Shown piece after piece: positions 36,148 to 45,009 of a stretch of DNA of 64,000 nt; the stretch's first letter is position 1; each line of letters begins with the position of its first letter. The DNA is from CAKZNE01 sp040222435. Lineage in GTDB: Bacteria > Bacteroidota > Bacteroidia > Flavobacteriales > Schleiferiaceae. The DNA is taken from positions 744,001-808,000 of the forward strand of contig OZ243107.1 of NCBI GenBank assembly GCA_965212245.1, read 5' to 3'. The notes beneath the pieces are model-generated. The model was not told the origin of the DNA. It worked only from the letters and a program-made list of their open reading frames with translations, and did no database searches. The position numbers and the translations under genes were made by a program.

Positions 36148-37007
36148 AAGGAATTATTTTGGCCGGAGGTTCCGGTACCCGTTTACACCCGCTTACCGTA
36201 GCCATTAGCAAACAGCTGATGCCTATTTATGATAAGCCCATGATCTATTACCCGCTCAGCACCTTGATGCAAGCCGGTATACGGGACATCCTTATTATTT
36301 CCACTCCCCATGATATGCCACTCTTCAAAAAATTATTGGGAGACGGCAGCCGCCTGGGGTGTAATTTCAGTTATACCGTACAGGAAACCCCTAATGGCCT
36401 GGCACAGGCTTTTGTATTAGGAGCTGATTTTATTGGGAATGACAGTGTGGCTCTGGTATTGGGCGACAATATTTTTTACGGTACCGAAATGGAGCAGCTG
36501 CTTAAAGACAGTAGCAACCCCGATGGCGGGGTAGTATTTGCCTACCGGGTTTCAGATCCTCAGCGCTATGGCGTAGTGGAGTTTGATAAAGACCTCAAAG
36601 CTATATCCATTGAAGAAAAACCTGAAAAACCAAAATCACACTTTGCGGTACCCGGGCTTTATTTTTACGATAATAAGGTGAAAGAAATAGCTCGCAACCT
36701 CCAGCCATCTGCACGGGGTGAATATGAAATTACCGATATAAACAAGGCCTATCTGGAAAATGAAAAACTGGCCGTGGGTATCCTGGATCGCGGTACTGCC
36801 TGGCTGGACACCGGAACTTTCCCCAGCCTTATGCAGGCCGGTCAGTTTGTTCAGGTAATAGAAGAACGCCAGGGCCTTAAAGTAGGCTGTATTGAAGAAG
36901 TGGCCTATACCCAGGGCTTTATTGATGCGTCTCAACTGGAAAAAATTGCCCAGCCCTTACTCAAAAGCGGTTATGGTGAATACCTCATTAGTCTTATCCA
37001 GGAATAA
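36144..37007 (+). CDS. rmlA: Glucose-1-phosphate thymidylyltransferase
   Basis: A 287-residue nucleotidyltransferase making dTDP-glucose from glucose-1-phosphate and dTTP, the first step to dTDP-rhamnose and other deoxysugars. The N-terminus KGIILAGGSGTRLHPLT is the signature nucleotide loop; LVLGDNIFYG and GVVEFDKDLKAISIEEKP carry the metal and sugar-binding residues, with GTAWLDTGT near the end. Length is as expected. The ATG overlaps the RND gene by four bases. The rest of the rml set (rmlB, C, D) is not adjacent in this window. Confidence 0.95.
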   Translation: MKGIILAGGSGTRLHPLTVAISKQLMPIYDKPMIYYPLSTLMQAGIRDILIISTPHDMPLFKKLLGDGSRLGCNFSYTVQETPNGLAQAFVLGADFIGNDSVALVLGDNIFYGTEMEQLLKDSSNPDGGVVFAYRVSDPQRYGVVEFDKDLKAISIEEKPEKPKSHFAVPGLYFYDNKVKEIARNLQPSARGEYEITDINKAYLENEKLAVGILDRGTAWLDTGTFPSLMQAGQFVQVIEERQGLKVGCIEEVAYTQGFIDASQLEKIAQPLLKSGYGEYLISLIQE

Positions 37008-37009
37008 AG

Positions 37010-37966
37010 GTGAGCAGAATTGAATATTATGTAAGGCTGGTTGAGAACACCCTGGCCCGTCAGGACTTCGACCTGCAACCCGCAGAATTATACCAGCCCA
37101 TCAGTTATATTTTAAGGTTGGGTGGCAAACGGCTTCGCCCGGCATTAACATTGGCGGCTTGTGAGCTATTTGATGGCCAGCCTGAAGATGCGGTAATGCC
37201 CGCCATGGCTATTGAAGTATTTCACAACTTCACACTTATCCATGATGATATTATGGATGCCGCACCTGTACGCAGAGGCAAACCTACCGTCCATCAAAAA
37301 TGGAACACCAACATCGCCATACTTTCCGGAGACGCCATGTTGGTAAAGGCCTATCAGTATTTAGCTGAGGTTGATCATGATATTTTGCCATCTGTATTGA
37401 AAGTATTCTCGCAAACTGCCATTGAAGTATGTGAAGGGCAGCAATACGATATGAATTTTGAAGACCAGACCGAAGTAACGGAGGAAGCCTACATTGAAAT
37501 GATCCGGCTTAAAACCTCAGTTTTACTGGGCTGTGCTCTTAAAACAGGTGCTCTGATTGCCCGTACAGACTCCCGCAATGCCGAAGCCATTTACCAGTTT
37601 GGAATTCATATAGGTATTGCTTTTCAGATACAGGATGATTTGCTGGACGCTTTTGGCGAACCGGATAAAGTAGGTAAACAAACCGGAGGCGATATACTAC
37701 AGGATAAAAAGACGCTATTGATGATCCATGCGCTTACCCATGCTCCGGGTTTGAAAAACCTTTTGGGTGCTTCAGACCATCCATCTGAAAAAATAAAACG
37801 GGTAAAAACCATTTTTATAGAGAGCGGAGCCCGTGACCACGCCCAAAAAACCAAGGATTACCACTTTGAAGAAGCCTTGAAGCATCTTAGAAAAACTACC
37901 GGAAAACCGGAACTAAAGCAGGAACTGGAAGCCTTTGCACGCTACCTGATTATCCGGGATAAATAA
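37010..37966 (+). CDS. Polyprenyl (isoprenyl) diphosphate synthase
   Basis: A 318-residue all-helical trans-prenyltransferase. It starts with GTG at 37010, two bases after the rmlA stop. The two Asp-rich magnesium motifs are HDDIMDAAPVRRGKPTVH (DDxxD) and IQDDLLDAFG, with GGKRLRPAL for the diphosphate. It condenses isopentenyl diphosphate with an allylic primer; chain length (farnesyl, geranylgeranyl or longer) cannot be read with certainty. Coupling to rmlA and an exporter suggests a shared envelope-lipid role, which is inference from order only. Confidence 0.92.
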   Translation: MSRIEYYVRLVENTLARQDFDLQPAELYQPISYILRLGGKRLRPALTLAACELFDGQPEDAVMPAMAIEVFHNFTLIHDDIMDAAPVRRGKPTVHQKWNTNIAILSGDAMLVKAYQYLAEVDHDILPSVLKVFSQTAIEVCEGQQYDMNFEDQTEVTEEAYIEMIRLKTSVLLGCALKTGALIARTDSRNAEAIYQFGIHIGIAFQIQDDLLDAFGEPDKVGKQTGGDILQDKKTLLMIHALTHAPGLKNLLGASDHPSEKIKRVKTIFIESGARDHAQKTKDYHFEEALKHLRKTTGKPELKQELEAFARYLIIRDK

Positions 37967-37969
37967 ACC

Positions 37970-38290
37970 ATGGTTCCGGCCCTGCAAAAAATAAAAGTCC
38001 GGCTTAGCCAGGACACCTCCCTGCGTAAGGCGCTCATTCAACAATTGGAAAAAGACCTTGGTATCTCATTTCTCTCGCCAGATGATGAACTACCCATCAT
38101 TTGCGACAAGCTGGGGGAAATACTGGACCAAAATCCAGGCGAATGGAATACGTGGTTGTACCGTATAGATGTAGAAGAAAAACGACTGCCCGGTGTGTAC
38201 AGCCAACCCTTTGAATTAAATGAGATTGTATGGTTGATACTTGAACGGGAGATGCAGAAAGTGCTTTTTCGCAAGCAATATCACACCTAA
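37970..38290 (+). CDS. Hypothetical small cytoplasmic protein
   Basis: A 106-residue protein beginning ATG three bases after the prenyltransferase stop, so it belongs to the same transcript. It has no signal peptide, is mixed in charge and has the pattern LPIICDKLGEILDQNPGEWN in its middle. I do not recognise the family. Its last four bases overlap the convergent gene on the minus strand. Confidence 0.7.
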   Translation: MVPALQKIKVRLSQDTSLRKALIQQLEKDLGISFLSPDDELPIICDKLGEILDQNPGEWNTWLYRIDVEEKRLPGVYSQPFELNEIVWLILEREMQKVLFRKQYHT

Positions 38291-38961
38291 AAAAAGAATC
38301 CTATTACAGGGAACCAGCTACTACCGTAAGGCGAATCAAAATCATGTAATACGTTAAAGCGAAGGCCAAGCTGTACATAGCCTTTATTTCCCAGTGGCTG
38401 AGCATACCCTCCTTCAAGAAACAACACCGGAGTCCATTGGTTTTGCACATAAAACTGAGAAGTGGAAAAGTCATATAAGCCCACGTCATGATTCAGATAT
38501 TCAAACTGGCTGCCGATGTATAAAAAATCTACCGGGAAGTAATTGGTAAACACCTTAGGCCCGTATATCTGGTTCTCGTAACCCTTTACCTGCACATACC
38601 TCCCGGAAGTAAGGTCATACGCCTGATTGATCTTAGCATACTGATAGATAAAACCTGCTCCTGCAATAAAATTTTCCCGGAATTTATAACCCATACTGGG
38701 TGAGAGATGTATCAGAGTGTAAGTTCCAATACTCAGGCTGGCATTTCCACCAAAAACAACCTTGTCCCAAAAATTACTCTCCTCACTTTTGGATTGTACC
38801 GGTTTAACCGATGATACTTTCTCCCTCTCCGTGCCCGATTCCTCTTCCGCCTGTATAGTATCATTTTTACTTCCCTTATCCCTGAATCGTTCAGGCACCT
38901 GGGCCCAGGCATTTGTACTCAAGATGAACAGTAGAATTAAACTGCTTATTTTCAATTTCAT
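38287..38961 (-). CDS. Outer-membrane beta-barrel-like protein
   Basis: Start chosen at the ATG at 38961, which begins a signal peptide (KLKISSLILLFILSTNAWAQ); an upstream ATG adds twelve unlikely residues. After a charged linker rich in Lys, Glu and Ser (residues 25-65) comes a strand-rich barrel domain with FGGNASLSIGTYTLIHLSPS and a C-terminal FPVIGFFF ending in Phe, typical of outer-membrane porin-like folds. About 224 residues, so perhaps a ten-stranded barrel. Function unknown. It is convergent with the 37970 gene and divergent from sucA. Confidence 0.78.
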   Translation of the reverse strand: MKLKISSLILLFILSTNAWAQVPERFRDKGSKNDTIQAEEESGTEREKVSSVKPVQSKSEESNFWDKVVFGGNASLSIGTYTLIHLSPSMGYKFRENFIAGAGFIYQYAKINQAYDLTSGRYVQVKGYENQIYGPKVFTNYFPVDFLYIGSQFEYLNHDVGLYDFSTSQFYVQNQWTPVLFLEGGYAQPLGNKGYVQLGLRFNVLHDFDSPYGSSWFPVIGFFF

Positions 38962-39058
38962 ACTCGCTAAACGTAAATTTGCAAACAAAGGTATCAAAGG
39001 CGCGTTACTTTTAACCGTTCCGTACTCTTAAAGGTGCGTCTAAAACCTTGAAAAGTAT

Positions 39059-39066
39059 TAATTTTG
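39059..39066 (+). promoter_or_regulatory. -7 element of the sucAB promoter
   Basis: TAATTTTG matches TAnnTTTG and lies 31 bases upstream of the sucA ATG. A TTG at 39048 is too close for an ideal -33, so only the -7 part is supported. Confidence 0.4.
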
Positions 39067-39097
39067 TTAAAATTTTCACTCGGCTGATATCATTATC

Positions 39098-41857
39098 ATG
39101 GACAGATTTTCCTTCCTCGGGGGAGTTCACTCAACATTCATTGACGACCTTTATCAAAAGTATTTAAAAAGCCCGGATAGCGTGGAGCCCAGTTGGCGTG
39201 CGTTCTTTCAGGGTTATGACTTTGCACTTGAGGAATATGCAGAAGAGGGCGGCTCTGCCGCTGCGGTGGGTGCTATGCTTAACCATGACGAAATTGTGGA
39301 AGAGATCCGCAAGGAATTCCAGGTATTGGAGCTCATTGAAGATTACCGTACCCGTGGCCACCTCTTTACACAAACCAACCCCGTACGGGCCAGGCGTACC
39401 TACACACCTACGCTTGATATCTCCAATTACGGCCTGAGTGAAGAAGACCTTGATAAAACCTTTCAGGCGGCTAAAGAAGTAGGTTCTCATAAATCGGATA
39501 CCCTCCGTAATATTATAGATCATCTGCAAAAAACCTATTGCCAGTCTATAGGTGTGGAATATATGTACATCCGTGATCCGGAACGCATCAACTGGATGAT
39601 AGACCGGCTCACCAAAAACGATAATCAGCCTTCTTTTAACGAAGATGATAAAAAAGAAATACTGGAAAAGCTCAACGAAGCAGTGGGTTTTGAAAGCTTT
39701 CTCAACACCAAGTTTGTAGGGCAAAAACGCTTTTCCATTGAAGGTGCAGAAGCTGTTATCCCCGCTTTGGACCTGGGTATCAAGCGGGCCGCAAGCCTGG
39801 GTATTAAAGAATTTGTTGTGGGCATGGCCCACCGTGGCCGCCTCAATGTGTTATCTAATATTTTCGGAAAAACACAACGCGATATTTTCAGTGAATTTGA
39901 AGGCAAGGAATTTAAAGAAAATGAGTTTGACGGTGATGTGAAATACCATCTCGGCTATTCCAGTGAGAAAGAACTGGACAATGGCGAAAAGATCAAACTT
40001 AACATTTCTCCTAATCCCTCCCACCTGGAGGCCGTAGATGCTGTGGTGGAAGGAATTGCCCGTGCTAAGATCAATAATGATTACGATGGTGAGGAGCGCA
40101 GGGTTATGCCTATTCTCATTCACGGAGATGCAGCCATTGCTGCTCAGGGTATTATGTACGAGGTGGCGCAAATGGAACAACTGGATGGTTACCGTACTGG
40201 TGGCACCATTCACGTAGTAATCAATAACCAGGTGGGCTTTACCACCAATTACCTGGATGCCCGTTCCAGCACCTACTGTACAGATATTGCCAAGGTTACC
40301 CTTTCGCCTGTTTTACATGTAAACGGTGATGATGTGGAGGCCGTGGTGCATTGCCTGCTGTTTGCCATGGAATACCGGCAGCGCTATCATAAAGACGTTT
40401 ATATTGACCTGCTTTGCTACCGCAAATACGGACATAACGAAGGGGATGAGCCCCGTTTTACCCAGCCCCTGCTTTACAAAGCCATCAACAACCACAATAA
40501 TCCTAAGGACATCTACCTGAAGAAATTGAAGGATGAAGGCATAGTTACCGATGAATATGTGAAAGAACTGGAGCACAGCTTCAAGGAGATGCTGGAAATG
40601 AAGTTCGATGAATCCAAAAAACTGGAAAAGAATACCATTACCCAGTTTATGGAAGATGAATGGAAAGATTACCGCACTTCTAAACCCGAAGATTTTGGCG
40701 AATCTATAGACACTTCTTTTGACAAAGAAGAGCTGATTGAAATAGCCAGAACTATTACCACCCTTCCGGAAGACAAAAAATTCTTCAATAAGATCAAGCG
40801 CCTGATGAAACAGCGCTGGGATATGGTAGACGAAAAAAATTCCCTGGATTGGGGAATGACGGAGCTTCTGGCCTACGGTTCTCTTATTAAGGAAGGTTAT
40901 AACATTCGCGTAAGTGGTGAAGACAGCGAGCGGGGAACTTTCTCACACCGCCATGCCGTAGTAAAAGTGGAAGACTCTGAAGAGGAGATTGTGCTCCTCA
41001 ATAAGATCAAAGACCGCGAAGGCCGCTTTGCCATATACAACTCCCTGCTTTCGGAGTATGGGGTAATGGGTTTTGACTACGGTTATGCCATGGCCTCACC
41101 GGAAACTTTAGTGGTTTGGGAAGCCCAGTTTGGTGACTTCTTTAACGGGGCACAGATCATTGTAGACCAGTTTATAACCGCTGCTGAAGATAAATGGAAG
41201 GTACAGAACGGACTGGTACTTTATCTGCCCCACGGGTATGAAGGGCAGGGAGCCGAGCATTCCAGCGCCCGTTTAGAGCGTTGGTTACAACAATGTGCTC
41301 AATACAATATTCAGGTGGCCAATGCCACTACTCCGGCCAACTTCTTCCACCTGTTACGCAGGCAAATGAAGCGCGACTTCCGCAAGCCTTTGGTGATTAT
41401 GACCCCTAAGAGCTTATTAAGACACTCTAAAGTGGTTTCTACCCTGGAAGAACTGGCAGAGGGTAAGTTTCAGGAGCTTATAGATGATCCGAACGTAAAG
41501 AAAAAAGCGGATGTAAAGAAGATCGTTTTCCTGAGTGGTAAGCTGTATTACGAAATTGATAAAGCACGGGAGGACAATCCGCAGGATGATATGGCCGTGA
41601 TCCGTATGGAGCAGATGTACCCATTGGCAGATGAGCAGATCAAAAAACTGGTAAAGAGCTATACGAACGCCAAACAGGTGATCTGGGCCCAGGAAGAACC
41701 CAAGAATATGGGAGCTGCATATTTCATGAAAATGAACTTCCCGGTGGAGATTGATACTATTCTGTCTCCCCCCTCCAGTGCCAGCCCTGCTGCCGGATCT
41801 TCCAAAGCGCATGCCGCCCGCATGGAGAAACTAATTCAAGAAATTTTTAACGCCTAA
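39098..41857 (+). CDS. sucA: 2-oxoglutarate dehydrogenase E1 component
   Basis: A 919-residue thiamine-diphosphate enzyme of the TCA cycle that decarboxylates 2-oxoglutarate and transfers succinyl to lipoyl-E2. N-terminal motif FIDDLYQKYLKSPDSVEPSW is the E1o anchor; VGMAHRGRLNVLSNIFG and HGDAAIAAQGIMYEVAQM carry the ThDP and Mg site; RKYGHNEGDEP and SEYGVMGFDYGYA with HGYEGQGAEHSSARLERWLQ are conserved C-terminal signatures. Length matches the family. sucB starts 11 bases downstream, and the pair forms one operon ending at the terminator at 43174. Confidence 0.97.
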   Translation: MDRFSFLGGVHSTFIDDLYQKYLKSPDSVEPSWRAFFQGYDFALEEYAEEGGSAAAVGAMLNHDEIVEEIRKEFQVLELIEDYRTRGHLFTQTNPVRARRTYTPTLDISNYGLSEEDLDKTFQAAKEVGSHKSDTLRNIIDHLQKTYCQSIGVEYMYIRDPERINWMIDRLTKNDNQPSFNEDDKKEILEKLNEAVGFESFLNTKFVGQKRFSIEGAEAVIPALDLGIKRAASLGIKEFVVGMAHRGRLNVLSNIFGKTQRDIFSEFEGKEFKENEFDGDVKYHLGYSSEKELDNGEKIKLNISPNPSHLEAVDAVVEGIARAKINNDYDGEERRVMPILIHGDAAIAAQGIMYEVAQMEQLDGYRTGGTIHVVINNQVGFTTNYLDARSSTYCTDIAKVTLSPVLHVNGDDVEAVVHCLLFAMEYRQRYHKDVYIDLLCYRKYGHNEGDEPRFTQPLLYKAINNHNNPKDIYLKKLKDEGIVTDEYVKELEHSFKEMLEMKFDESKKLEKNTITQFMEDEWKDYRTSKPEDFGESIDTSFDKEELIEIARTITTLPEDKKFFNKIKRLMKQRWDMVDEKNSLDWGMTELLAYGSLIKEGYNIRVSGEDSERGTFSHRHAVVKVEDSEEEIVLLNKIKDREGRFAIYNSLLSEYGVMGFDYGYAMASPETLVVWEAQFGDFFNGAQIIVDQFITAAEDKWKVQNGLVLYLPHGYEGQGAEHSSARLERWLQQCAQYNIQVANATTPANFFHLLRRQMKRDFRKPLVIMTPKSLLRHSKVVSTLEELAEGKFQELIDDPNVKKKADVKKIVFLSGKLYYEIDKAREDNPQDDMAVIRMEQMYPLADEQIKKLVKSYTNAKQVIWAQEEPKNMGAAYFMKMNFPVEIDTILSPPSSASPAAGSSKAHAARMEKLIQEIFNA

Positions 41858-41868
41858 CAAATAGTATA

Positions 41869-43149
41869 ATGAGCGTAGATATTAAAGTTCCATCACCCGG
41901 AGAATCCGTATCAGAAGTAGAAATAGCCTCCTGGCTGGTTTCCGATGGAGACTACGTAGAAAAAGACCAGGAAATTGTAGAGCTGGACTCTGATAAAGCT
42001 ACCCTGGCCCTGCCTGCTGAAGAAAGTGGAGTAATTTCCATTTCCGTGGAAGAAGGCGAAGCGGTAGAAGTAGGCCAGGTAATTGGGACTATTGACACCG
42101 ATGCTGCGAAACCGGATGGTGATGACGATGAGAGTTCTGACGACACGAAGGAAAAGAAAGAAAGCAAGGATTCTGAAGAAGATAAGTCCGGGGATAAGAA
42201 ATCTGAAGGCCAAAAGGAACCCAAAGAGGATACCGAAAAAGCTCCGGCTAAGGAAGACAAGACCTACGCCAGTAGCGTACCTTCTCCGGCTGCCCGTAAG
42301 ATTTTGGATGAAAAGAAGATTGACCCCAAAGACGTAAAAGGAACCGGTAAAGACGGCCGAATTACTAAAGATGACGCGGTAAAAGCGGAAGCTTCCATGG
42401 GATCTCCTACCGGCTCTGCCCGTAACACCGACACCAAGCGCATGAGCTCCCTGCGCAGAAAACTGGCCAAGCGCCTGGTTTCTGTAAAAAATGAAACGGC
42501 CATGCTTACCACTTTTAATGAGGTGGATATGAAACCCATTTTTGACCTGCGCGCCAAGTACAAGGAAGAATTTAAGGAGAAGCACGGGGTAAGCCTCGGC
42601 TTTATGTCTTTCTTCACCAAAGCTGTGGTACGTGCTCTCAAGGAATTCCCGCAGGTAAACTCCATGATTGATGGCGACAACCTGGTGAGCTTTGACTACC
42701 AGGACATCAGCATAGCCGTAAGTGGCCCCAAGGGACTGATGGTGCCGGTGATCCGCAATGCAGAACACCTCACTTTTGCCGGTATTGAAAAAGAAATCAA
42801 GCGCCTGGCTACCCGTGTGCGGGACGGTGAGATTACCGTAGACGAAATGACCGGTGGTACCTTTACCATTACCAACGGTGGCGTGTTTGGCTCTATGCTC
42901 TCCACGCCCATCCTCAATCCTCCGCAGAGCGCCATTTTAGGGATGCACAACATTGTGGAGCGCCCGGTGGCCATTGACGGTAAAATTGACGTACGCCCCA
43001 TTATGTACGTAGCCCTTTCGTATGACCACCGCGTAATTGACGGCCGTGAATCCGTAGGCTTTTTGGTACACGTAAAAGAAGCGCTGGAAAACCCCGTAGA
43101 ACACCTGATGGGTGGCGGCAGTGCTGCCGAGCGTGCGCTGGAAATTTAA
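41869..43149 (+). CDS. sucB: Dihydrolipoyllysine succinyltransferase (E2 of 2-oxoglutarate dehydrogenase)
   Basis: A 426-residue E2. Residues about 1-77 are the lipoyl domain with the modified Lys in LDSDKATLALPA; a long acidic Lys/Glu/Asp linker follows (residues about 80-135). The peripheral subunit-binding domain contains VPSPAARKILDEKKIDPKDV and GTGKDGRITKDD. The catalytic domain ends with SYDHRVIDGRESVGF, the HxxxD active site. It transfers succinyl to CoA. Downstream lies a strong terminator, directly followed by the accessory cassette block, so sucB is the left chromosomal anchor of that block. Confidence 0.97.
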   Translation: MSVDIKVPSPGESVSEVEIASWLVSDGDYVEKDQEIVELDSDKATLALPAEESGVISISVEEGEAVEVGQVIGTIDTDAAKPDGDDDESSDDTKEKKESKDSEEDKSGDKKSEGQKEPKEDTEKAPAKEDKTYASSVPSPAARKILDEKKIDPKDVKGTGKDGRITKDDAVKAEASMGSPTGSARNTDTKRMSSLRRKLAKRLVSVKNETAMLTTFNEVDMKPIFDLRAKYKEEFKEKHGVSLGFMSFFTKAVVRALKEFPQVNSMIDGDNLVSFDYQDISIAVSGPKGLMVPVIRNAEHLTFAGIEKEIKRLATRVRDGEITVDEMTGGTFTITNGGVFGSMLSTPILNPPQSAILGMHNIVERPVAIDGKIDVRPIMYVALSYDHRVIDGRESVGFLVHVKEALENPVEHLMGGGSAAERALEI

Positions 43150-43173
43150 AAAAGCCTTAAAACTATGATAACG

Positions 43174-43206
43174 AAAGCCTCCGCTATACGGGGGCTTTTT
43201 TTATTT
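43174..43206 (+). terminator. sucAB terminator
   Basis: AGCCTCCG / CGGGGGCT with loop CTATA followed by eight T residues, 25 bases after the sucB stop. It lies inside the direct repeat. Confidence 0.85.
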
Positions 43207-43356
43207 TTATAAGATCAAATCTTTAATTACTGGTATGTGGTCTTGCAAAAAGTTAAACCCTTTTTTTAAAGTTTTCCGAGCATTTATATCTGAAAACCAA
43301 TTAGATAACCATAGCACCACTAATAGGATATAAAGTGTAATGCATTATATTCGTAC

Positions 43357-43365
43357 GTTGTATGC
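43357..43365 (+). other. Integron-type cassette junction, start of cassette 1
   Basis: G|TTGTATGC: the first bases are the exact reverse complement of GCATACAAC at 45632, the beginning of the attC-like site that closes this cassette. The junction matches the GTTRRRY core form in six of seven positions. Confidence 0.7.
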
Positions 43366-43493
43366 AAGCTAAAAGAACGACCGTTCAACAATTATAATTC
43401 CGAACAGCAATCACCTTAATTTCTTCTTATTGATCTTTTCGGATTGATTATCAGAGACTTTCTTCATACCCAGTAATAACAATTCAAATCAAT

Positions 43494-43523
43494 TTGTTTA
43501 GTTAGGAATCCTTACTATATTTG
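43494..43523 (+). promoter_or_regulatory. Promoter and overlapping operator of the thioredoxin-like / MarR operon
   Basis: TTG at 43494-43496, a spacer of 19 bases and TATATTTG at 43516-43523 form a textbook Bacteroidota promoter. The spacer carries a 15-bp dyad, GTTAGGAATCCTTAC (43501-43515), symmetric at twelve positions around one centre base. It is well placed for repression by the MarR-type protein encoded at the end of this operon. Confidence 0.75.
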
Positions 43524-43561
43524 CAACGACAATAATGTCAAACAATTAAATTCAAAAAGAA

Positions 43562-43795
43562 ATGGCAAAATCAATTTTCTATCACGCAGGATGTCCAGTG
43601 TGTGTAAGTGCAGAGCACGACATCGTTAATCTAATTGGTGATGACAATGTTGAACTCGTTCACATTGGTGAAGACCGCAATCGAATTGTAGAAGCTGAAA
43701 AAGCAGGTGTAAAATCTGTTCCCGCTTTGCTAACACCGAACGGAAATGTATTACATATCAATTTTGGTGCGTCTATGGCTGACGTAAAAGGCTGA
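43562..43795 (+). CDS. Thioredoxin/glutaredoxin-like small protein
   Basis: A 77-residue protein with the thioredoxin-fold active site FYHAGCPVCVSAE (CPVC) near the N-terminus and a cis-Pro segment KSVPALLTPNG. This is about the size of glutaredoxins such as NrdH. It probably performs thiol-disulphide exchange in the cytoplasm; no signal peptide is present. It is the first gene after the promoter at 43494 and before a hairpin at 43811. The downstream secreted protein has a CDKC motif, a possible but unproven redox link. Confidence 0.8.
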   Translation: MAKSIFYHAGCPVCVSAEHDIVNLIGDDNVELVHIGEDRNRIVEAEKAGVKSVPALLTPNGNVLHINFGASMADVKG

Positions 43796-43810
43796 AAATT
43801 TCTTACTAAA

Positions 43811-43854
43811 AGTTAGGAGTCCTAATTTATGTTGGACTTCTAACTTAATTTTTA
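43811..43854 (+). terminator. Intercistronic hairpin with operator-like dyad
   Basis: AAGTTAGGAGTCC / GGACTTCTAACTT stem (one G-T pair) followed by AATTTTT. The left arm contains TTAGGAGTCCTAA, the same dyad as in the operon promoter, so the site may double as attenuator and operator. Confidence 0.6.
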
Positions 43855-43873
43855 CAATTAAAATTTATAAAAA

Positions 43874-44599
43874 ATGAAACAATTATTTCTTCTTCTCGGA
43901 CTTTCGTTTTTCGCAGCTCAAAGTTATGCTTGCGATAAATGCGCAAACTACAACAATGACGATTTTCAAATTAAAAGTGTGAGCGTAAAACACTCCGATG
44001 ACATTGCAGCGACTGTTTGGGAAATCAGTGTAAAAGGAACAGCAGGAAAAACAACGCCCACACCAACAGGCCAGCTTAATGGAGCGCCCGTTTTAGGTTA
44101 TGTATTTCCGACTTCCTTGAAATCAACTGATGTTGGATTTGGTGATACAGAAGGCATAGTGGCTCTTGCCCTTACTTCACACCCTGATTTTGACGACACC
44201 CCACTTTGGGATGAAAACTCGGACCGCAATTTTGCCAATGACGGAATTGTTTGGCACCCCCATTGGGTAGTTTTAACCGAAGACAAACGAGTCGATGGTG
44301 GTTTAGCAGTAAAACAATTTGACCCAAAAGACTCGAATGTGGTTTTACCACCAACCAATCCCGGAATGCCAATGTACATGGATTCACCAGGCTTTCAGGT
44401 TATTACAAAAGGTAACACCATTAAAGTGGTTGTTCCCGACTATAGGATGAACAACAAAACGGATTTTTCCTATGATGGTGTTGCAGCTTATATGCAAGTG
44501 AATACAAACGGTGAAACCGAAGACAAACCTATGCTTGGTGTTTACAAGGTTTATTCAGTGGCAAGTGGAGATTTGTCGCTACCCTATAAAGTAAAGTAA
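43874..44599 (+). CDS. Secreted protein of unknown function
   Basis: A 241-residue protein with a short signal peptide (KQLFLLLGLSFFAAQSYACDK) followed at once by a CDKCANYNN Cys pair. The mature domain is strand-rich with GILP-free segments such as GAPVLGYVFPTSLKSTDVGF, GIVWHPHWVVL and a His/Asp cluster, hinting at a metal-binding or haem-free beta-sandwich. I do not recognise a named family. It lies in the same operon as the thioredoxin-like gene and the MarR regulator. Confidence 0.7.
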   Translation: MKQLFLLLGLSFFAAQSYACDKCANYNNDDFQIKSVSVKHSDDIAATVWEISVKGTAGKTTPTPTGQLNGAPVLGYVFPTSLKSTDVGFGDTEGIVALALTSHPDFDDTPLWDENSDRNFANDGIVWHPHWVVLTEDKRVDGGLAVKQFDPKDSNVVLPPTNPGMPMYMDSPGFQVITKGNTIKVVVPDYRMNNKTDFSYDGVAAYMQVNTNGETEDKPMLGVYKVYSVASGDLSLPYKVK

Positions 44600-44605
44600 T
44601 AAATT

Positions 44606-44648
44606 TTGCCTTGTAAAGTTAGGATTCCTACCTTTACAAGGCTTTTAT
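44606..44648 (+). terminator. Hairpin terminator with third operator-like dyad
   Basis: GCCTTGTAAAG / CTTTACAAGGC stem followed by TTTTATTT. The loop carries TTAGGATTCCTA, a third version of the operon dyad. Genes downstream must read through or use a promoter overlapping this site. Confidence 0.7.
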
Positions 44649-44659
44649 TTACGTTAACA

Positions 44660-44749
44660 ATGAAACAAATAACTTTTCTGATTGCTCTTAGTTTGATGAT
44701 ATCCACAACAATCAAAGCTCAATCAAACAAAAGAAAGAAATCGAAATGA
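44660..44749 (+). pseudogene. Signal-peptide-only minigene, relic of a secreted protein
   Basis: A 29-residue frame, ATG at 44660, encoding a full signal peptide (KQITFLIALSLMISTTIKAQ) followed by QSNKRKKSK and a stop that overlaps the ATG of the next gene (ATGA). It is the N-terminus of a lost exported protein, now fused by deletion to the DUF2024 gene, or a translational-coupling leader. Too short for ordinary gene callers. Confidence 0.5.
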
Positions 44750-45009
44750 AAGTAGCAGTATGGGACACCTATGTAACTAAAAAAGATGGGAGCGTTATGC
44801 ACTTTGACATTATCGCACCAGAAGAAATAAAAGATACTACTTTAATTTACGGTTATGGTAGAGATTATCTTAACTCTAAAGGACAAGAAGAACAACCGTT
44901 AACATCAAACGAATGTAACTTTTGCCATATTGAAAAAGTAAGACCTCAATGGAAAAAAGAGATAGAACAAAAAGGATATTATATTATCGAAATGGAAAAA
45001 TGCTATTAA
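44746..45009 (+). CDS. DUF2024 family protein
   Basis: An 87-residue cytoplasmic protein matching the DUF2024 pattern: KVAVWDTYVTKKDGSVMHFD at the start, then LIYGYGRDYLNSKGQ, and a Cys/His segment NECNFCHIE with a terminal YYIIEMEKCY. DUF2024 function is unknown. The ATG overlaps the stop of the minigene and its own stop is contiguous with the MarR ATG, so all three are translationally coupled. The CxxCH motif may bind a metal. Confidence 0.85.
   Translation: MKVAVWDTYVTKKDGSVMHFDIIAPEEIKDTTLIYGYGRDYLNSKGQEEQPLTSNECNFCHIEKVRPQWKKEIEQKGYYIIEMEKCY

Larger units (their letters stand above)
43156..43367 (+). repeat. 210-bp direct repeat, copy 1 (attI-like end)
   Basis: This segment begins in the sucB terminator (AACTATGATA, then the AGCCTCCG / CGGGGGCT hairpin) and runs through ATAAGATCAAATCTTTAATT and GATAACC.TAGCACCACTAATAGGATATAAAGTG to TATATTCGTACGTT. 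A copy about 90 percent identical by eye lies at 53261-53469. Both copies end at the same CGTACG|TT core, where a cassette begins (TTGTATGC here, TTATACAC there). The position next to a chromosomal gene and before the first cassette makes an attI-like role possible. No integrase is visible. Confidence 0.7.

Noticed and set aside
38038..38274. Antisense frame opposite the small hypothetical gene 37970-38290
   Set aside because: The + strand frame is tightly coupled to the prenyltransferase gene and has a plausible start. The antisense frame lacks any context.
39164..42768. Long antisense frames inside sucA and sucB (up to 285 codons)
   Set aside because: Both host genes are full-length and conserved. 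The antisense products have no motifs, and such shadows are common opposite GC-biased third positions.
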